The position numbers and the translations under genes are program-made. The notes under the pieces were generated by a model that saw only the letters and a program-made list of their open reading frames with translations, had not been told where the DNA came from and did not search any database. Positions 8,784 to 17,237 of a stretch of 64,000 nt of DNA are shown here, piece by piece. Position 1 is the stretch's first letter. Each line of letters opens with the position of its first letter. This DNA comes from CAYVQA01 sp045119035 (GTDB lineage Bacteria > Bacillota_I > Bacilli_A > ML615J-28 > CAG-313): positions 1 to 64,000 of the forward strand of contig JBGVCU010000004.1 in assembly GCA_045119035.1 (NCBI GenBank). Direction: 5' to 3'.

Positions 8784-8811
8784 AAATAGCCATTTTTATA
8801 TATGGCTATTT
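8784..8811 (-). terminator. Terminator overlapping the ksgA stop codon
   Basis: AAATAGCCAT (8784-8793) and ATGGCTATTT (8802-8811) are perfect complements with an 8-base loop; on the minus strand a TTTTTTATAT tract follows. It separates ksgA from yabG. Confidence 0.7.
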
Positions 8812-9657
8812 ATTTTTAATACTATAAAATAAATCAGAAAGTTTGATAATTTCTTCAACTTTTAAAGCTTCACTTCTAATAGTTAAAGATAAACTTAAAT
8901 TATTTAACACTTCTTCAATTTCTTCTTTTGTGTATGTATATGATTGTTTTAAATTATTTACTAAGGTTTTTCTTCTTTGTTTAAAGATATTTCTGTTAAA
9001 TGTATAAAAGAACTCTTCATTTATTGGTTTTAAGATAGGATTAATCTTTTTAATTTTAACAATTGAACTAGTAACATCTGGCTCTGGATAAAAACATCCA
9101 CGACCTACATCAAACAATAAAGATGCTTCATGATTATATTGAATAAGAACGCTTAGCGCGTTATAATCTTTTGTTGAAGGTTTACCACAAATTCTTAGAG
9201 CAACTTCTTTTTGCATCATTACAATCATTTCATCAAGTTCTGTTAATTCTTCACATATTTTAATTAAAATAGGAGTAGTAATATAATATGGAAGATTTGC
9301 TACTACTTTAATATTTTTATAACCTTCTAAATCTTTTTCTAAATCTGCTTTTAAAAAGTCTTTATGATTAATTACTAACTTGTTATCTTTAATATAATCA
9401 CTAAATCTATTTTGTAATATATGTACCATATCTGTATCTATTTCATAACAGATTACTTTATAAGCTTTTTCTAATAGTTTTTCAGTTAATGCACCCATTC
9501 CAGGACCTATTTCAACAATAACAGTATCACTATTAATAGAAGCACTATGTGCTATTTTATTTAAAATATTATTATCAATTAAAAAGTTTTGTCCAAATTG
9601 CTTTTTTGCATTTAAATTGTTTTCTTTTAATATTTGTTTTACTTTATTTAAATCCAT
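8806..9657 (-). CDS. rsmA: 16S rRNA adenine-N6,N6-dimethyltransferase
   Basis: RsmA/KsgA dimethylates two adjacent adenines near the 3' end of 16S rRNA during 30S maturation, using SAM. The 283 residues show NAKKQFGQNFLIDNNILNKI, the SAM loop VEIGPGMGALTEKLL (residues ~48-62) and the catalytic NLPYYITTPIL (residues ~120-130), plus the C-terminal FKQRRKTLVNNL. Length is normal. The Shine-Dalgarno before the start is modest (AAAGATATATATTATG). It precedes yabG as in Bacillus, but a terminator lies between them. Confidence 0.95.
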   Translation of the reverse strand: MDLNKVKQILKENNLNAKKQFGQNFLIDNNILNKIAHSASINSDTVIVEIGPGMGALTEKLLEKAYKVICYEIDTDMVHILQNRFSDYIKDNKLVINHKDFLKADLEKDLEGYKNIKVVANLPYYITTPILIKICEELTELDEMIVMMQKEVALRICGKPSTKDYNALSVLIQYNHEASLLFDVGRGCFYPEPDVTSSIVKIKKINPILKPINEEFFYTFNRNIFKQRRKTLVNNLKQSYTYTKEEIEEVLNNLSLSLTIRSEALKVEEIIKLSDLFYSIKNK

Positions 9658-9676
9658 AATATATATCTTTAAAAAT

Positions 9677-9706
9677 AAAAACTCTTATAAATTAATAAGA
9701 GTTTTT
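9677..9706 (-). terminator. Terminator of rpoE
   Basis: ACTCTTAT (9681-9688) pairs with ATAAGAGT (9695-9702), with flanking AAAA/TTTT tracts on both sides, 10 bases after the rpoE stop in the minus direction. Confidence 0.7.
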
Positions 9707-9715
9707 GATTTTTTA

Positions 9716-10180
9716 CTATTCTCCTAAATTGTCTTCTTCCTCAGAATCAAAAATTCTATCGAATTCATCTTCATCATTATCGAATTCTTTAGACATATCG
9801 TCATCATCGTCGTCATTATCATCGTCGTCGTCATCATCAGCTGAAGAATCATCTGAACCATTGTCATAATCGTCATCTTTTAATGCATTTTCTTCTGCTT
9901 CTTTGTCTTCATCAGTGATATATTCGAAGTCACCACCATCTTTATCTAACATAGCAACAGGTTGACGATCTTTTAAATCCCAAGTATCATCACCACAATA
10001 TACAAAATAACCGCTAGCCATAAAGTCTAACATAAATTGTGGAGCAAGTTCTTTTATTTCATCAGCAGTATAACCTTTTTTAGTCATAACTTCTTTAACG
10101 ATTTCTTTTAATTTCTTTGGTTTTTTCTTGCTTTGTAATAATTTTACAGCAATTTCTAATAAAGAATCAACATTATACAT
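9716..10180 (-). CDS. rpoE: RNA polymerase delta subunit
   Basis: Firmicute-specific subunit that weakens non-specific DNA binding of RNA polymerase and speeds its recycling. The 154 residues consist of an N-terminal HARE-HTH domain (residues 1-~75: LLEIAVKLLQSKKKPKKLKE, GYFVYCGDDTWDLKDRQ) and a disordered C-terminal tail made almost entirely of Asp and Glu, typical of delta. It has a near-ideal promoter at 10229-10257 and a terminator, so it is a single-gene unit. Start backed by AGGTGATAAAATG. Confidence 0.95.
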   Translation of the reverse strand: MYNVDSLLEIAVKLLQSKKKPKKLKEIVKEVMTKKGYTADEIKELAPQFMLDFMASGYFVYCGDDTWDLKDRQPVAMLDKDGGDFEYITDEDKEAEENALKDDDYDNGSDDSSADDDDDDDNDDDDDDMSKEFDNDEDEFDRIFDSEEEDNLGE

Positions 10181-10228
10181 TTTATCACCTAATAAACCCT
10201 TTCGGTTAATAATTTTTCATCTTTTATA

Positions 10229-10257
10229 ATTATACTATATACTTGATTTTTTTGCAA
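10229..10257 (-). promoter_or_regulatory. Promoter of rpoE
   Basis: Minus strand TTGCAA (10252-10257), 17 bases, TATAAT (10229-10234). Leader about 45 bases. Confidence 0.7.
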
Positions 10258-10270
10258 GTATTATATTTTT

Positions 10271-10651
10271 TTATTTTTTAAAGCTATATTTTAAATTTAA
10301 GATATGAATATTCCCCTTATCAATATCTAATTCATATTTAAGACTAAGTGAATTATCATTAAACTTATAAAATAATGTATTAATAGATATATTCATATTA
10401 TATCCAAAATCAGTTTTAACAGTAGTAGTATTATTTTTATTTAAATAGAATTCAAGTTTCATATTTAATGAACCATTTCTTTCTAAAATTAATTTATCAC
10501 TATATATATAATACTTAGAATTAATATTAGTGTCTTTTTCAGTAAACTCTAAATATATATATTCGTTGTAATTTTCATATTTACCTATTGTTTTATATTC
10601 AGTAATGTTATTATTTTCTTCCATTTTATAAAACACTAATACTTTTTCCAT
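10271..10651 (-). CDS. DUF1934 family protein (YwiB-like)
   Basis: A 126-residue beta-rich cytosolic protein. Alternating strands (YIYLEFTEKDTNINSKYYIY, LILERNGSLNMKLEFYLN, YNMNISINTLFYKF, LSLKYELDIDKGNIHILNLKYSFKK) fit the calycin-like beta-barrel of DUF1934, whose Bacillus member YwiB lies near argS and rpoE. Here too rpoE is the next gene. No catalytic motif is visible and the role is unknown. Divergence is high, so the family call rests on the strand pattern and context. Start backed by AGGTGTATTATGG. Confidence 0.55.
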   Translation of the reverse strand: MEKVLVFYKMEENNNITEYKTIGKYENYNEYIYLEFTEKDTNINSKYYIYSDKLILERNGSLNMKLEFYLNKNNTTTVKTDFGYNMNISINTLFYKFNDNSLSLKYELDIDKGNIHILNLKYSFKK

Positions 10652-10658
10652 AATACAC

Positions 10659-10853
10659 CTACAAGAAATTAAGTAAAATAATTATTGCACAAAGTCCTGG
10701 GATTCTTAAAAACCCAATAAAAATAATTGTATATATATTAAGTGGAACAAACATATTAAAATTCGTTCCAATATAATTAAATAGCAGTATCGCAATTATT
10801 CCAAAAATTAAAGATTTAGCTACCCATAATAACTTTTTTATAAATATCACCAT
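10659..10853 (-). CDS. bofA: BofA-like protein (pro-sigma-K processing inhibitor family)
   Basis: A 64-residue protein, almost entirely membrane. BofA in Bacillus holds the SpoIVFB protease inactive in the outer forespore membrane until pro-SigK processing is licensed. The match is the spaced pattern N(Y)IG...VPLNIYT...GFLRIPGLCAIIIL, the characteristic PLN...G.PG of BofA. In Bacillus bofA follows recR; here it stands between surE and the DUF1934 gene. The annotated ATG has no Shine-Dalgarno upstream; instead GGTGAT lies inside codons 1-3, six bases before an ATA that would give (M)KKLLW. An AUA start at 10841 is therefore possible. Confidence 0.65.
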   Translation of the reverse strand: MVIFIKKLLWVAKSLIFGIIAILLFNYIGTNFNMFVPLNIYTIIFIGFLRIPGLCAIIILLNFL

Positions 10854-10879
10854 TTAATTATATTAAGTAATATATATAT

Positions 10880-11587
10880 TTATTTAACATTCATTTGATT
10901 TTTTAAAAGAGAAATTGAAACATAATTGTTTTCAATAGCAACAAAGTCATCATCACTATTAGATTCACGAACAATAAAACGATTATTTAAATCAACTGGT
11001 TTTGCTTCATATATATTATCTTTTATATGAAAAAACTTTCCATTAAAACTGCGCTTACCTTGTTTAGTTATTTTAATACCTTTTGAATTATTTGGTAAAT
11101 TTATATTAAACATATTAGCTTGATTAATTAAATCTGAATTAAATATAAAATCAAGCGCTTCTTTTATATATATACTTCCTGTTAAATCATTAACTTCAGT
11201 ACTAAAAGCAAAACCCTTTTTACCTAAAAATTCTGCTTCTAATGCGGCTGAGGCTGTTCCTGAATAACAAATATCATCTGCTAAATTATACCCATTATTA
11301 ATACCACTAAAAACATAATCAAAATCAAATTCTAATATATCTTTAGCAAATTTAACACAATCACTAGGAGTTGCATCTAAAGTGAATGTTTTTACTCCTT
11401 CAATTAAATCTATATGATTATATAAATAAACTGTATTTTTTAATGTTAAACTATGGCTACATGCACTTCTTTCAGTATGAGGAGCAACTATTATTACATC
11501 ATCTGCATAGTCTTTTGCAATTTTTGCTAATACTTTAATACCTTCATAACTTAATGAGTCATCATTAGTTACTAATATTCTTTTCAT
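10880..11587 (-). CDS. surE: 5'/3'-nucleotidase SurE
   Basis: Metal-dependent phosphatase acting on nucleoside monophosphates. The 235 residues begin ILVTNDDSLSYEGIKVLAKI, carrying the metal-binding Asp-Asp pair, followed by VAPHTERSACSHSLTL, ATPSDCVKF and the SGINNGYNLADDICYSGTAS motif at ~95-115. The start ATG overlaps the stop of the upstream nrnA by one base (TAATG), so the two are translationally coupled, joining nucleotidase and nanoRNase activities in one nucleotide-recycling unit. Start backed by GAGGTATTCTAATG. Confidence 0.93.
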   Translation of the reverse strand: MKRILVTNDDSLSYEGIKVLAKIAKDYADDVIIVAPHTERSACSHSLTLKNTVYLYNHIDLIEGVKTFTLDATPSDCVKFAKDILEFDFDYVFSGINNGYNLADDICYSGTASAALEAEFLGKKGFAFSTEVNDLTGSIYIKEALDFIFNSDLINQANMFNINLPNNSKGIKITKQGKRSFNGKFFHIKDNIYEAKPVDLNNRFIVRESNSDDDFVAIENNYVSISLLKNQMNVK

Positions 11588-12552
11588 TAGAATACCTCAG
11601 GATGATTATCTTTATAATCTTTTAATTTTTTATCTAGTTCATTTAATAGTGGTTTTAATTCTTTTTTAGATTTTAAAGTAGCTCCACTTGCATTTAAGTG
11701 TCCACCACCACGATAGTTTCTAGCAACATCATTGATCTCAACAAATCTAGATCTAATTCTTACACGAATATCTTTATTTTCTTGTTCAATAAAAGCAACC
11801 CAAATTAAAGACCCTTTTACGCTATCAAGTGAATTTACTAAATTACCTGCTGTATCACGTGTTACACCAAATTTTTTCATCATTCTATTAGAGAAATATA
11901 TATATAATACTCCATTTTCTGTTACTTTAAAGTTTTTATATACATATCCACGTAATTTTAAATTAACAATATCATCAGTGTAAAGGTTAGTATATATATC
12001 TTCAATATCAATTCCAGAATCAACTAAGCTTGCTGCACTTCTTAAAATGTTTCCATCAACACCACGATATCTAAATCTTCCAGTATCTGTTGTAATCCCG
12101 AAGTATAAAGCTTTGGCAGCTTTGTCAGTTAAAATTAATTCGTCTTTATTTGCTAAATAAAATTCAGTAATAATAGCACTACAAGCACTACATTTTTCAT
12201 TAACATATTGAATATCACCAAATTCTTCAGAATCATCATGATGATCTATTTTAATAAGATATGCACCTGTTGAGTATCTTTCATCAAATATACGATCTTT
12301 TTTTGATGTATCTACAACTATAACTAATGCATCTTTATATAATTCATCACTAACTTCATCATGTTCTGCAATATAATTTAAATATTCTGGTAAATCCCCA
12401 CCAACTGCATATATCTCTTTTTCAGGATATGTTGATTTAAGTAAGTGTTTTAACCCCATTTGAGATCCAATACAGTCACCATCAGGTCTAATATGATGAT
12501 GAATAATTATTCTATTATATTCTTTAATTTTTTCTAATATTTTTTTAAACAT
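11587..12552 (-). CDS. nrnA: NanoRNase/pAp phosphatase, DHH family (copy 1)
   Basis: NrnA-type DHH/DHHA1 phosphoesterase that degrades 2-5 nt RNA and 3',5'-pAp in the cytosol. The 321 residues carry HHHIRPDGDCIGSQMGLKHL, VVDTSKKDR, the DHH motif IDHHDDSEEFGD, TDTGRFRYRG and the DHHA1 glycine motif YRGGGHLNASGA near residue 285. All metal-binding positions are intact. It overlaps its tandem paralogue by 8 bases and surE by 1 base, so the three genes form one transcript. Start backed by GGAGGGAAACTTTAATG. Confidence 0.9.
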   Translation of the reverse strand: MFKKILEKIKEYNRIIIHHHIRPDGDCIGSQMGLKHLLKSTYPEKEIYAVGGDLPEYLNYIAEHDEVSDELYKDALVIVVDTSKKDRIFDERYSTGAYLIKIDHHDDSEEFGDIQYVNEKCSACSAIITEFYLANKDELILTDKAAKALYFGITTDTGRFRYRGVDGNILRSAASLVDSGIDIEDIYTNLYTDDIVNLKLRGYVYKNFKVTENGVLYIYFSNRMMKKFGVTRDTAGNLVNSLDSVKGSLIWVAFIEQENKDIRVRIRSRFVEINDVARNYRGGGHLNASGATLKSKKELKPLLNELDKKLKDYKDNHPEVF

Positions 12553-13489
12553 TAAAGTTTCCCTCCATTACAAGATTTAAATCATTTAAAACTTCTTTAA
12601 TAATTTCTCTATTTTCTAAAGTACATCCACTAGCTTGTAGATGTCCTCCACCTCCATATTTAACAGCAACTTGATTAATATTTAAACCATTTGATCTAAA
12701 TTCTACAAATATCTTTCCATCAGTATCTTCAGTAAAATTAGCCCAAATATTAACTCCTCTAATACCAGCCATTAAATTAACCATTCCTCGTGATATACCA
12801 AACATATCAAGTCCATACTCTTTAACATCTTCTTGTGTATTAAATAAGTAAGCAACATTAGATTCAGTTAATTTAATTTTACATGTAATCTTTGCTTTTA
12901 ACATTACTACATCTAAATCTTCAACATATAAATTGTTATATATATTACTAAAATCAGGATTATAATCAAATAAGAATGATGCACATTCAAATGTTTTTGA
13001 ATTAGTAGAAGAATATCTAAATCTTCCACTATCTGTAACCATTCCTGTATATAAAGCTTCAGCTCCTGTTTTAGTTAATTTCATATTTGTTGTTTTAATA
13101 AAATCAACTATTAATCCTGCACAACTTTCACGAGTTGTATCTACATAATTAATATTACCATAATCTTCAACAGCTAAATGATGATCCATTTTAATTAAAA
13201 ATTTACCATTATTAAATCTAGTATCACTAATTAAATGTGTAGCTCCACTATCAAGAACAAACACTAAAGCATCATCATATAAACTATCTTCAACATCATC
13301 CATTTTCCCCATAAATTCATATCGTTTATTCATATCCCCTAATACTTTTACTACCTTATTAGGGAAAGTCGCTAAAATCGCTTCTTTTAGGCCTATTTGC
13401 GAACCTAAAGCGTCTCCATCTGGATTAGAATGGCGATGAATAATTATTGTATCAAAATCTTTAATTTTATTATATATTTCTAAAAACAT
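12545..13489 (-). CDS. NanoRNase/pAp phosphatase-like, DHH family (copy 2)
   Basis: Tandem paralogue of nrnA, 314 residues from the chosen start. Motifs: HRHSNPDGDALGSQIGLKEA, VLDSGATHL, MDHHLAVEDYGN, TDSGRFRYSS and YGGGGHLQASGC. The DTS of copy 1 is DSG here but the metal-binding Asp is kept, so activity is likely. Two ATG codons sit at 13495 and 13489; AGGAG is only 3 bases from the first and 9 from the second, so 13489 is preferred. One copy may favour nanoRNA or c-di-AMP products and the other pAp, but this cannot be told from sequence. Confidence 0.85.
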   Translation of the reverse strand: MFLEIYNKIKDFDTIIIHRHSNPDGDALGSQIGLKEAILATFPNKVVKVLGDMNKRYEFMGKMDDVEDSLYDDALVFVLDSGATHLISDTRFNNGKFLIKMDHHLAVEDYGNINYVDTTRESCAGLIVDFIKTTNMKLTKTGAEALYTGMVTDSGRFRYSSTNSKTFECASFLFDYNPDFSNIYNNLYVEDLDVVMLKAKITCKIKLTESNVAYLFNTQEDVKEYGLDMFGISRGMVNLMAGIRGVNIWANFTEDTDGKIFVEFRSNGLNINQVAVKYGGGGHLQASGCTLENREIIKEVLNDLNLVMEGNFNV

Positions 13490-13554
13490 AATCATATTCT
13501 CCTAATATCTCTTTGATAGATTATTATATCAAAAAATATAGTAAAAGTAAAGAA

Positions 13555-13586
13555 AAAGGCTATGGATATAAAATCCATAACCTTAT
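13555..13586 (-). terminator. Terminator after the CBM26 lipoprotein gene
   Basis: Stem with TATGGAT/ATCCATA core extended by GG/CC and AA/TT with one mismatch; minus-strand tail TTTTTCTTT. It ends the transcript of the 13598-17014 gene. Confidence 0.65.
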
Positions 13587-13597
13587 TTTAATATTAA

Positions 13598-16500
13598 CTA
13601 AGCAATTTTTTCAACACTTACAAGTTTATTATTTTGTACAGTGAATTTATAAGTACCAGCGTTAACAACTTTACAGTTATCAGAACCAGTAAAGTTTACA
13701 CTATCTTTTGCTTTAATTGCAGATGCACCTAAAGTTTTTGAACCTGTCCATCCAGAGTCAGAAATTTTGAATTCAGCATTCTTAGCTAATGTGATAGTTA
13801 ATGTATAAACACCATTTTCGTATTCAAACGGAGTTGCAGTACCCCAACCATTCATTGATCCTCTTAAATATAATGGAGTAACATTTTTATTTGCTTGATA
13901 ATGAGCGTCTGCAGCTTCAAATGTATCGAAACCTTTATTGCATTCACCATAGTAGTATAAACCACTATATACGATATCACCAGTTTGTGATGAACCATTA
14001 TTGAAAATAATGCTATGTCCAGTAAATGCAGTATCAGAAGCATAATAGTAAAGTTTAGTATTTTCAGTAGACTTAGTCATCGCAGCACCAGGCCATGCAA
14101 CAGCACCAGAACCACCAGTTGGCCAATAATAGATATTAACTTTTGACCAACCCTTAGTATTGTAATAATATACAAAGTATGCAAGCGGAACTGTTACTTC
14201 GAAATCTTTTGTTAAAACAACTTCGTTAACTGTAACAGTAATAGTAATTACAGCAGCTTGATCAACAGTTGTTCTTGTAACAACAGCACTATTACCATTT
14301 AATGCAATACCATCACCTACAACAGACCAAACACCATTAGTAACTGCTGGAAGAGTGAAATTAGCTTTATATGTGCTTGCTAAATTACCAGCTTCTGCTA
14401 AATATGCAGCCGCTAAATCTTCATCAGAAATAGTTAAAGCTAAAACAGTAACAGTAAATTCTTTTGTTGCAGTAGCTTCACCATAAGTTGCAGTTGCCAT
14501 AATAACAACAACTTGATCAACGTCAGATTGTGTAACAGTAGCAACACCATCAACGATTGCAATACCAGTTCCTTCTTTAACTGACCAAACAACACCTTCA
14601 ACAACAGGAAGTTCTAAAGCATCTTGGCAAGTTTCATTTAATGAAAGTGGAGCTAACATTTTTTCAGCTTCAGCTTGTTCATCAATAATTCTTTCAATCT
14701 TAGTTAATTTATTATTAACTAAAGTAAATTTAAATGTTCCAGTAGTATTAACTACAGCATTGTCACCAGTTCCACCAAAGTTAGTACCATCAACAGATTT
14801 AATTGTAGAAGCACCAATATTAATTGTAGACCAGTCAGATGTAGCAATTTTGAATTCTTGACCAGCAACTAAATCAATAGTTAATGTTAAAGATCCATCG
14901 TTTTCAGCAACAAACGCATGAGTTTCACCCCAATTATTCATTGTTCCTCTTAAATATACAACAACTTTATTTGCATTTAAATGAGCTTTTAATTCTTCTT
15001 CATTAGCAAAACCAGTTGCAATTTTTCCATAGAAATAATCTTTTCCAGCATATGCAATATCTGGAGTTTTATTAGCATCGTTACCATCACCAGCATTGAA
15101 AATGAAATTGTATCCAGCAGCTGCATGAGATAATGTATAATGTGCCCATCCATCAACTACTTCAAGTTTTGTACCAGGCCATGCTACAAGTGGATCAACT
15201 GCCCATTCATATACATATACATTTGCCCAACCTAATGAGTTATAGTAATGTAATGTTTCATATGTAACAACTTCCATAGCAGGAATAGTAATTGTAAAAT
15301 CATTTGTTAAAACAACTTCACCAACAGTAACAGTAATAGTTAATGTAGCAGTTTGAATTTCAGCAGTTTGAACAACTTTTGCAACACCATCAACGATTTC
15401 TAATCCAGTTGCACTCCATACACCATTAGTAACTGCAGGTAATGTAATATCTGTAGTATATTCACCAGATAAATCAGCAACTGCATTTAAGTAACCTTGA
15501 GCGATTTCTTCATCAGTTGGAACTAATGGTAATACAGTAACTGTAAAATCTTTTGTTAAAGTAACTTCACCATAAACAACAGTTGCAGTTAATACAACAG
15601 TTTGTTCAGCAGCAGTTTGTGTAACAGTAGCAACACCATCAGTAATAACGATTGCGCTACCTTCTTTTACAGACCATGTTAATCCTTCGTATGCAGGTAA
15701 TGCTAAAGTAGCATTACATACTGAATCAACACTAACTTTATCCATAATTTTTTGAGCTTCTTCAGCTTCATCTACGATTCTTTCAACAGAAATGATTGCT
15801 GTTTTTGATAATGTAAATTTATAAGTACCAGCGTTAACAACAACAATATTGCTTGATCCTTTAAAGTTTACGCTATCAACTTTTTTAACAGCAGCAGCAC
15901 CTAAATCAACTGTAGACCAGTCTTCAGTAGCAAATTTAAATTCATCATTAGCTTTTAAGTCAACAGTAATTGTATATTGACCTTCATGTTCTTCAAGGGC
16001 AGTACTTGTACCCCATCCATTCATTGAACCTCTTAAGTAAATAACAGTTTTATTAGCTTCTAAATCTGCCATTACTTCTTCAACACTAGCAAATCCTTTT
16101 CCACTTAATCCATAGTAATAGTTTTTACCAGCTTCATATTTAATATCACCAGTTTGAGCACCAGCGTTATTTGTGAAAATATAGTTATATCCAGTTGGAT
16201 CATAACTTGGTGTATAATGAACCCAACCATCAACTACGTCAACTTTTGTTCCAGGCCAAGCAACTCTTGGATCTACTGACCATTCATATACATAAACAGT
16301 TGACCAGTTATTAGAATTATAATAATGTAAAGTAACTAAAGCAGGAACTGTAATATTAAATGTTCTTGTACCAACATATTCACCAACAGTAACAGTTAAT
16401 GTTAAAGTAGCAGCTTGATCTTCAGCAGTACGAGTAACTTTAATAAATCCATCAGCAACTTCAATACCATTTCCTTCTACACTCCATACACCGTTTGTAA

Positions 16501-17014
16501 CAGCAGGAAGATCAAAGTCATCTTTATATGATCCAGATAAATCAGCAACTGCAGCTAAATATCCTTCAGCAACTTCTTCATCAGTTGGAACATAAGGCAT
16601 TGCAGTAACAGTTACATTAAATGAATATACTTTTTGAACTCTACCATAGTGAGTTTCACCAGCAGCATTTTGATTATATTTCATTGTAATTGTAACAGTT
16701 AAAGTAACTAAAGCGTCACCTTCTTCAAATGTAGGTCTATTAACTAAACCAGCATTAGAAATAACACTTGGATTTGAAGATGACCATGCAATAATAGCTT
16801 CAGGTTCAGCTTCATAAGATGTTGGAAGTTCGATATCACTTTCAACAACAAGTCCATCAGGTAAAGCAACTTCGCTTCTAATTGCTTCAACAATAGCGTC
16901 TGCTTCAGTTTCAGTAATAACGTCTGCAGGCGTACTAGGTGTTCCACAACTTACTAACACAAGTGTAGTAACAAAGCAGAACGCAAATAAAAAAATTCTC
17001 TTTAAACTCTTCAT
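13598..17014 (-). CDS. Modular surface lipoprotein with three CBM26-like units
   Basis: A 1138-residue lipoprotein (lipobox LVSC, Cys23). After an atrophied bacterial Ig-like domain (residues ~35-135) there are three copies of a unit. Each unit has an Ig-like domain, a starch-binding CBM26-like module (LHYYNSNNWSTVYVYEW...VAWPG, FNNGSSQTGDI, YYYG) and a second module starting LRGSMNGWG and ending with KLVSVEKI-type strands. The units start near residues 145, 500 and 860. CBM26 binds starch or maltooligosaccharides in amylases; no catalytic domain is present, so this would be a glycan-capture protein on the cell surface. It has its own promoter (17118-17146) and terminator. The MNGWG module is SusE/F-like by appearance only. 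Confidence 0.75.
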   Translation of the reverse strand: MKSLKRIFLFAFCFVTTLVLVSCGTPSTPADVITETEADAIVEAIRSEVALPDGLVVESDIELPTSYEAEPEAIIAWSSSNPSVISNAGLVNRPTFEEGDALVTLTVTITMKYNQNAAGETHYGRVQKVYSFNVTVTAMPYVPTDEEVAEGYLAAVADLSGSYKDDFDLPAVTNGVWSVEGNGIEVADGFIKVTRTAEDQAATLTLTVTVGEYVGTRTFNITVPALVTLHYYNSNNWSTVYVYEWSVDPRVAWPGTKVDVVDGWVHYTPSYDPTGYNYIFTNNAGAQTGDIKYEAGKNYYYGLSGKGFASVEEVMADLEANKTVIYLRGSMNGWGTSTALEEHEGQYTITVDLKANDEFKFATEDWSTVDLGAAAVKKVDSVNFKGSSNIVVVNAGTYKFTLSKTAIISVERIVDEAEEAQKIMDKVSVDSVCNATLALPAYEGLTWSVKEGSAIVITDGVATVTQTAAEQTVVLTATVVYGEVTLTKDFTVTVLPLVPTDEEIAQGYLNAVADLSGEYTTDITLPAVTNGVWSATGLEIVDGVAKVVQTAEIQTATLTITVTVGEVVLTNDFTITIPAMEVVTYETLHYYNSLGWANVYVYEWAVDPLVAWPGTKLEVVDGWAHYTLSHAAAGYNFIFNAGDGNDANKTPDIAYAGKDYFYGKIATGFANEEELKAHLNANKVVVYLRGTMNNWGETHAFVAENDGSLTLTIDLVAGQEFKIATSDWSTINIGASTIKSVDGTNFGGTGDNAVVNTTGTFKFTLVNNKLTKIERIIDEQAEAEKMLAPLSLNETCQDALELPVVEGVVWSVKEGTGIAIVDGVATVTQSDVDQVVVIMATATYGEATATKEFTVTVLALTISDEDLAAAYLAEAGNLASTYKANFTLPAVTNGVWSVVGDGIALNGNSAVVTRTTVDQAAVITITVTVNEVVLTKDFEVTVPLAYFVYYYNTKGWSKVNIYYWPTGGSGAVAWPGAAMTKSTENTKLYYYASDTAFTGHSIIFNNGSSQTGDIVYSGLYYYGECNKGFDTFEAADAHYQANKNVTPLYLRGSMNGWGTATPFEYENGVYTLTITLAKNAEFKISDSGWTGSKTLGASAIKAKDSVNFTGSDNCKVVNAGTYKFTVQNNKLVSVEKIA

Positions 17015-17117
17015 AACTCCTCCTATAAAATTTTTTTATTTTATCAATTTAAATATATATAAAACAACAAATAAAAACATTTTTCGATTTTTGAAAATGT
17101 TTTCATTACCATATATA

Positions 17118-17146
17118 ATTATATCACTTTATCATAAATATGTAAA
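17118..17146 (-). promoter_or_regulatory. Promoter of the CBM26 lipoprotein gene
   Basis: Minus strand TTTACA (17141-17146), 17 bases, TATAAT (17118-17123). The leader is about 100 bases, long enough for regulation, but I see no known riboswitch in it. Confidence 0.65.
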
Positions 17147-17200
17147 GAAATTAACTAATTTTTATTTTCGTAACAATTTTCGTAAAATACATATATATAA

Positions 17201-17236
17201 AAAAGAGATAGTCTTAAAGACTATCTCAGATTTTTT
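17201..17236 (-). terminator. Terminator of the ABC-nuclease operon
   Basis: GAGATAGTC (17205-17213) pairs perfectly with GACTATCTC (17219-17227) around a 5-base loop, with TTTTTT on the minus-strand exit side. It closes the transcript running from 27166 to the 1219-residue lipoprotein gene. Confidence 0.75.
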
Positions 17237-17237
17237 A

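Noticed and set aside
8740..8790. SigK/SigE promoter for yabG
   Set aside because: A CATATACTA resembling the -10 is present, but no matching -35 at proper distance; too weak to list.
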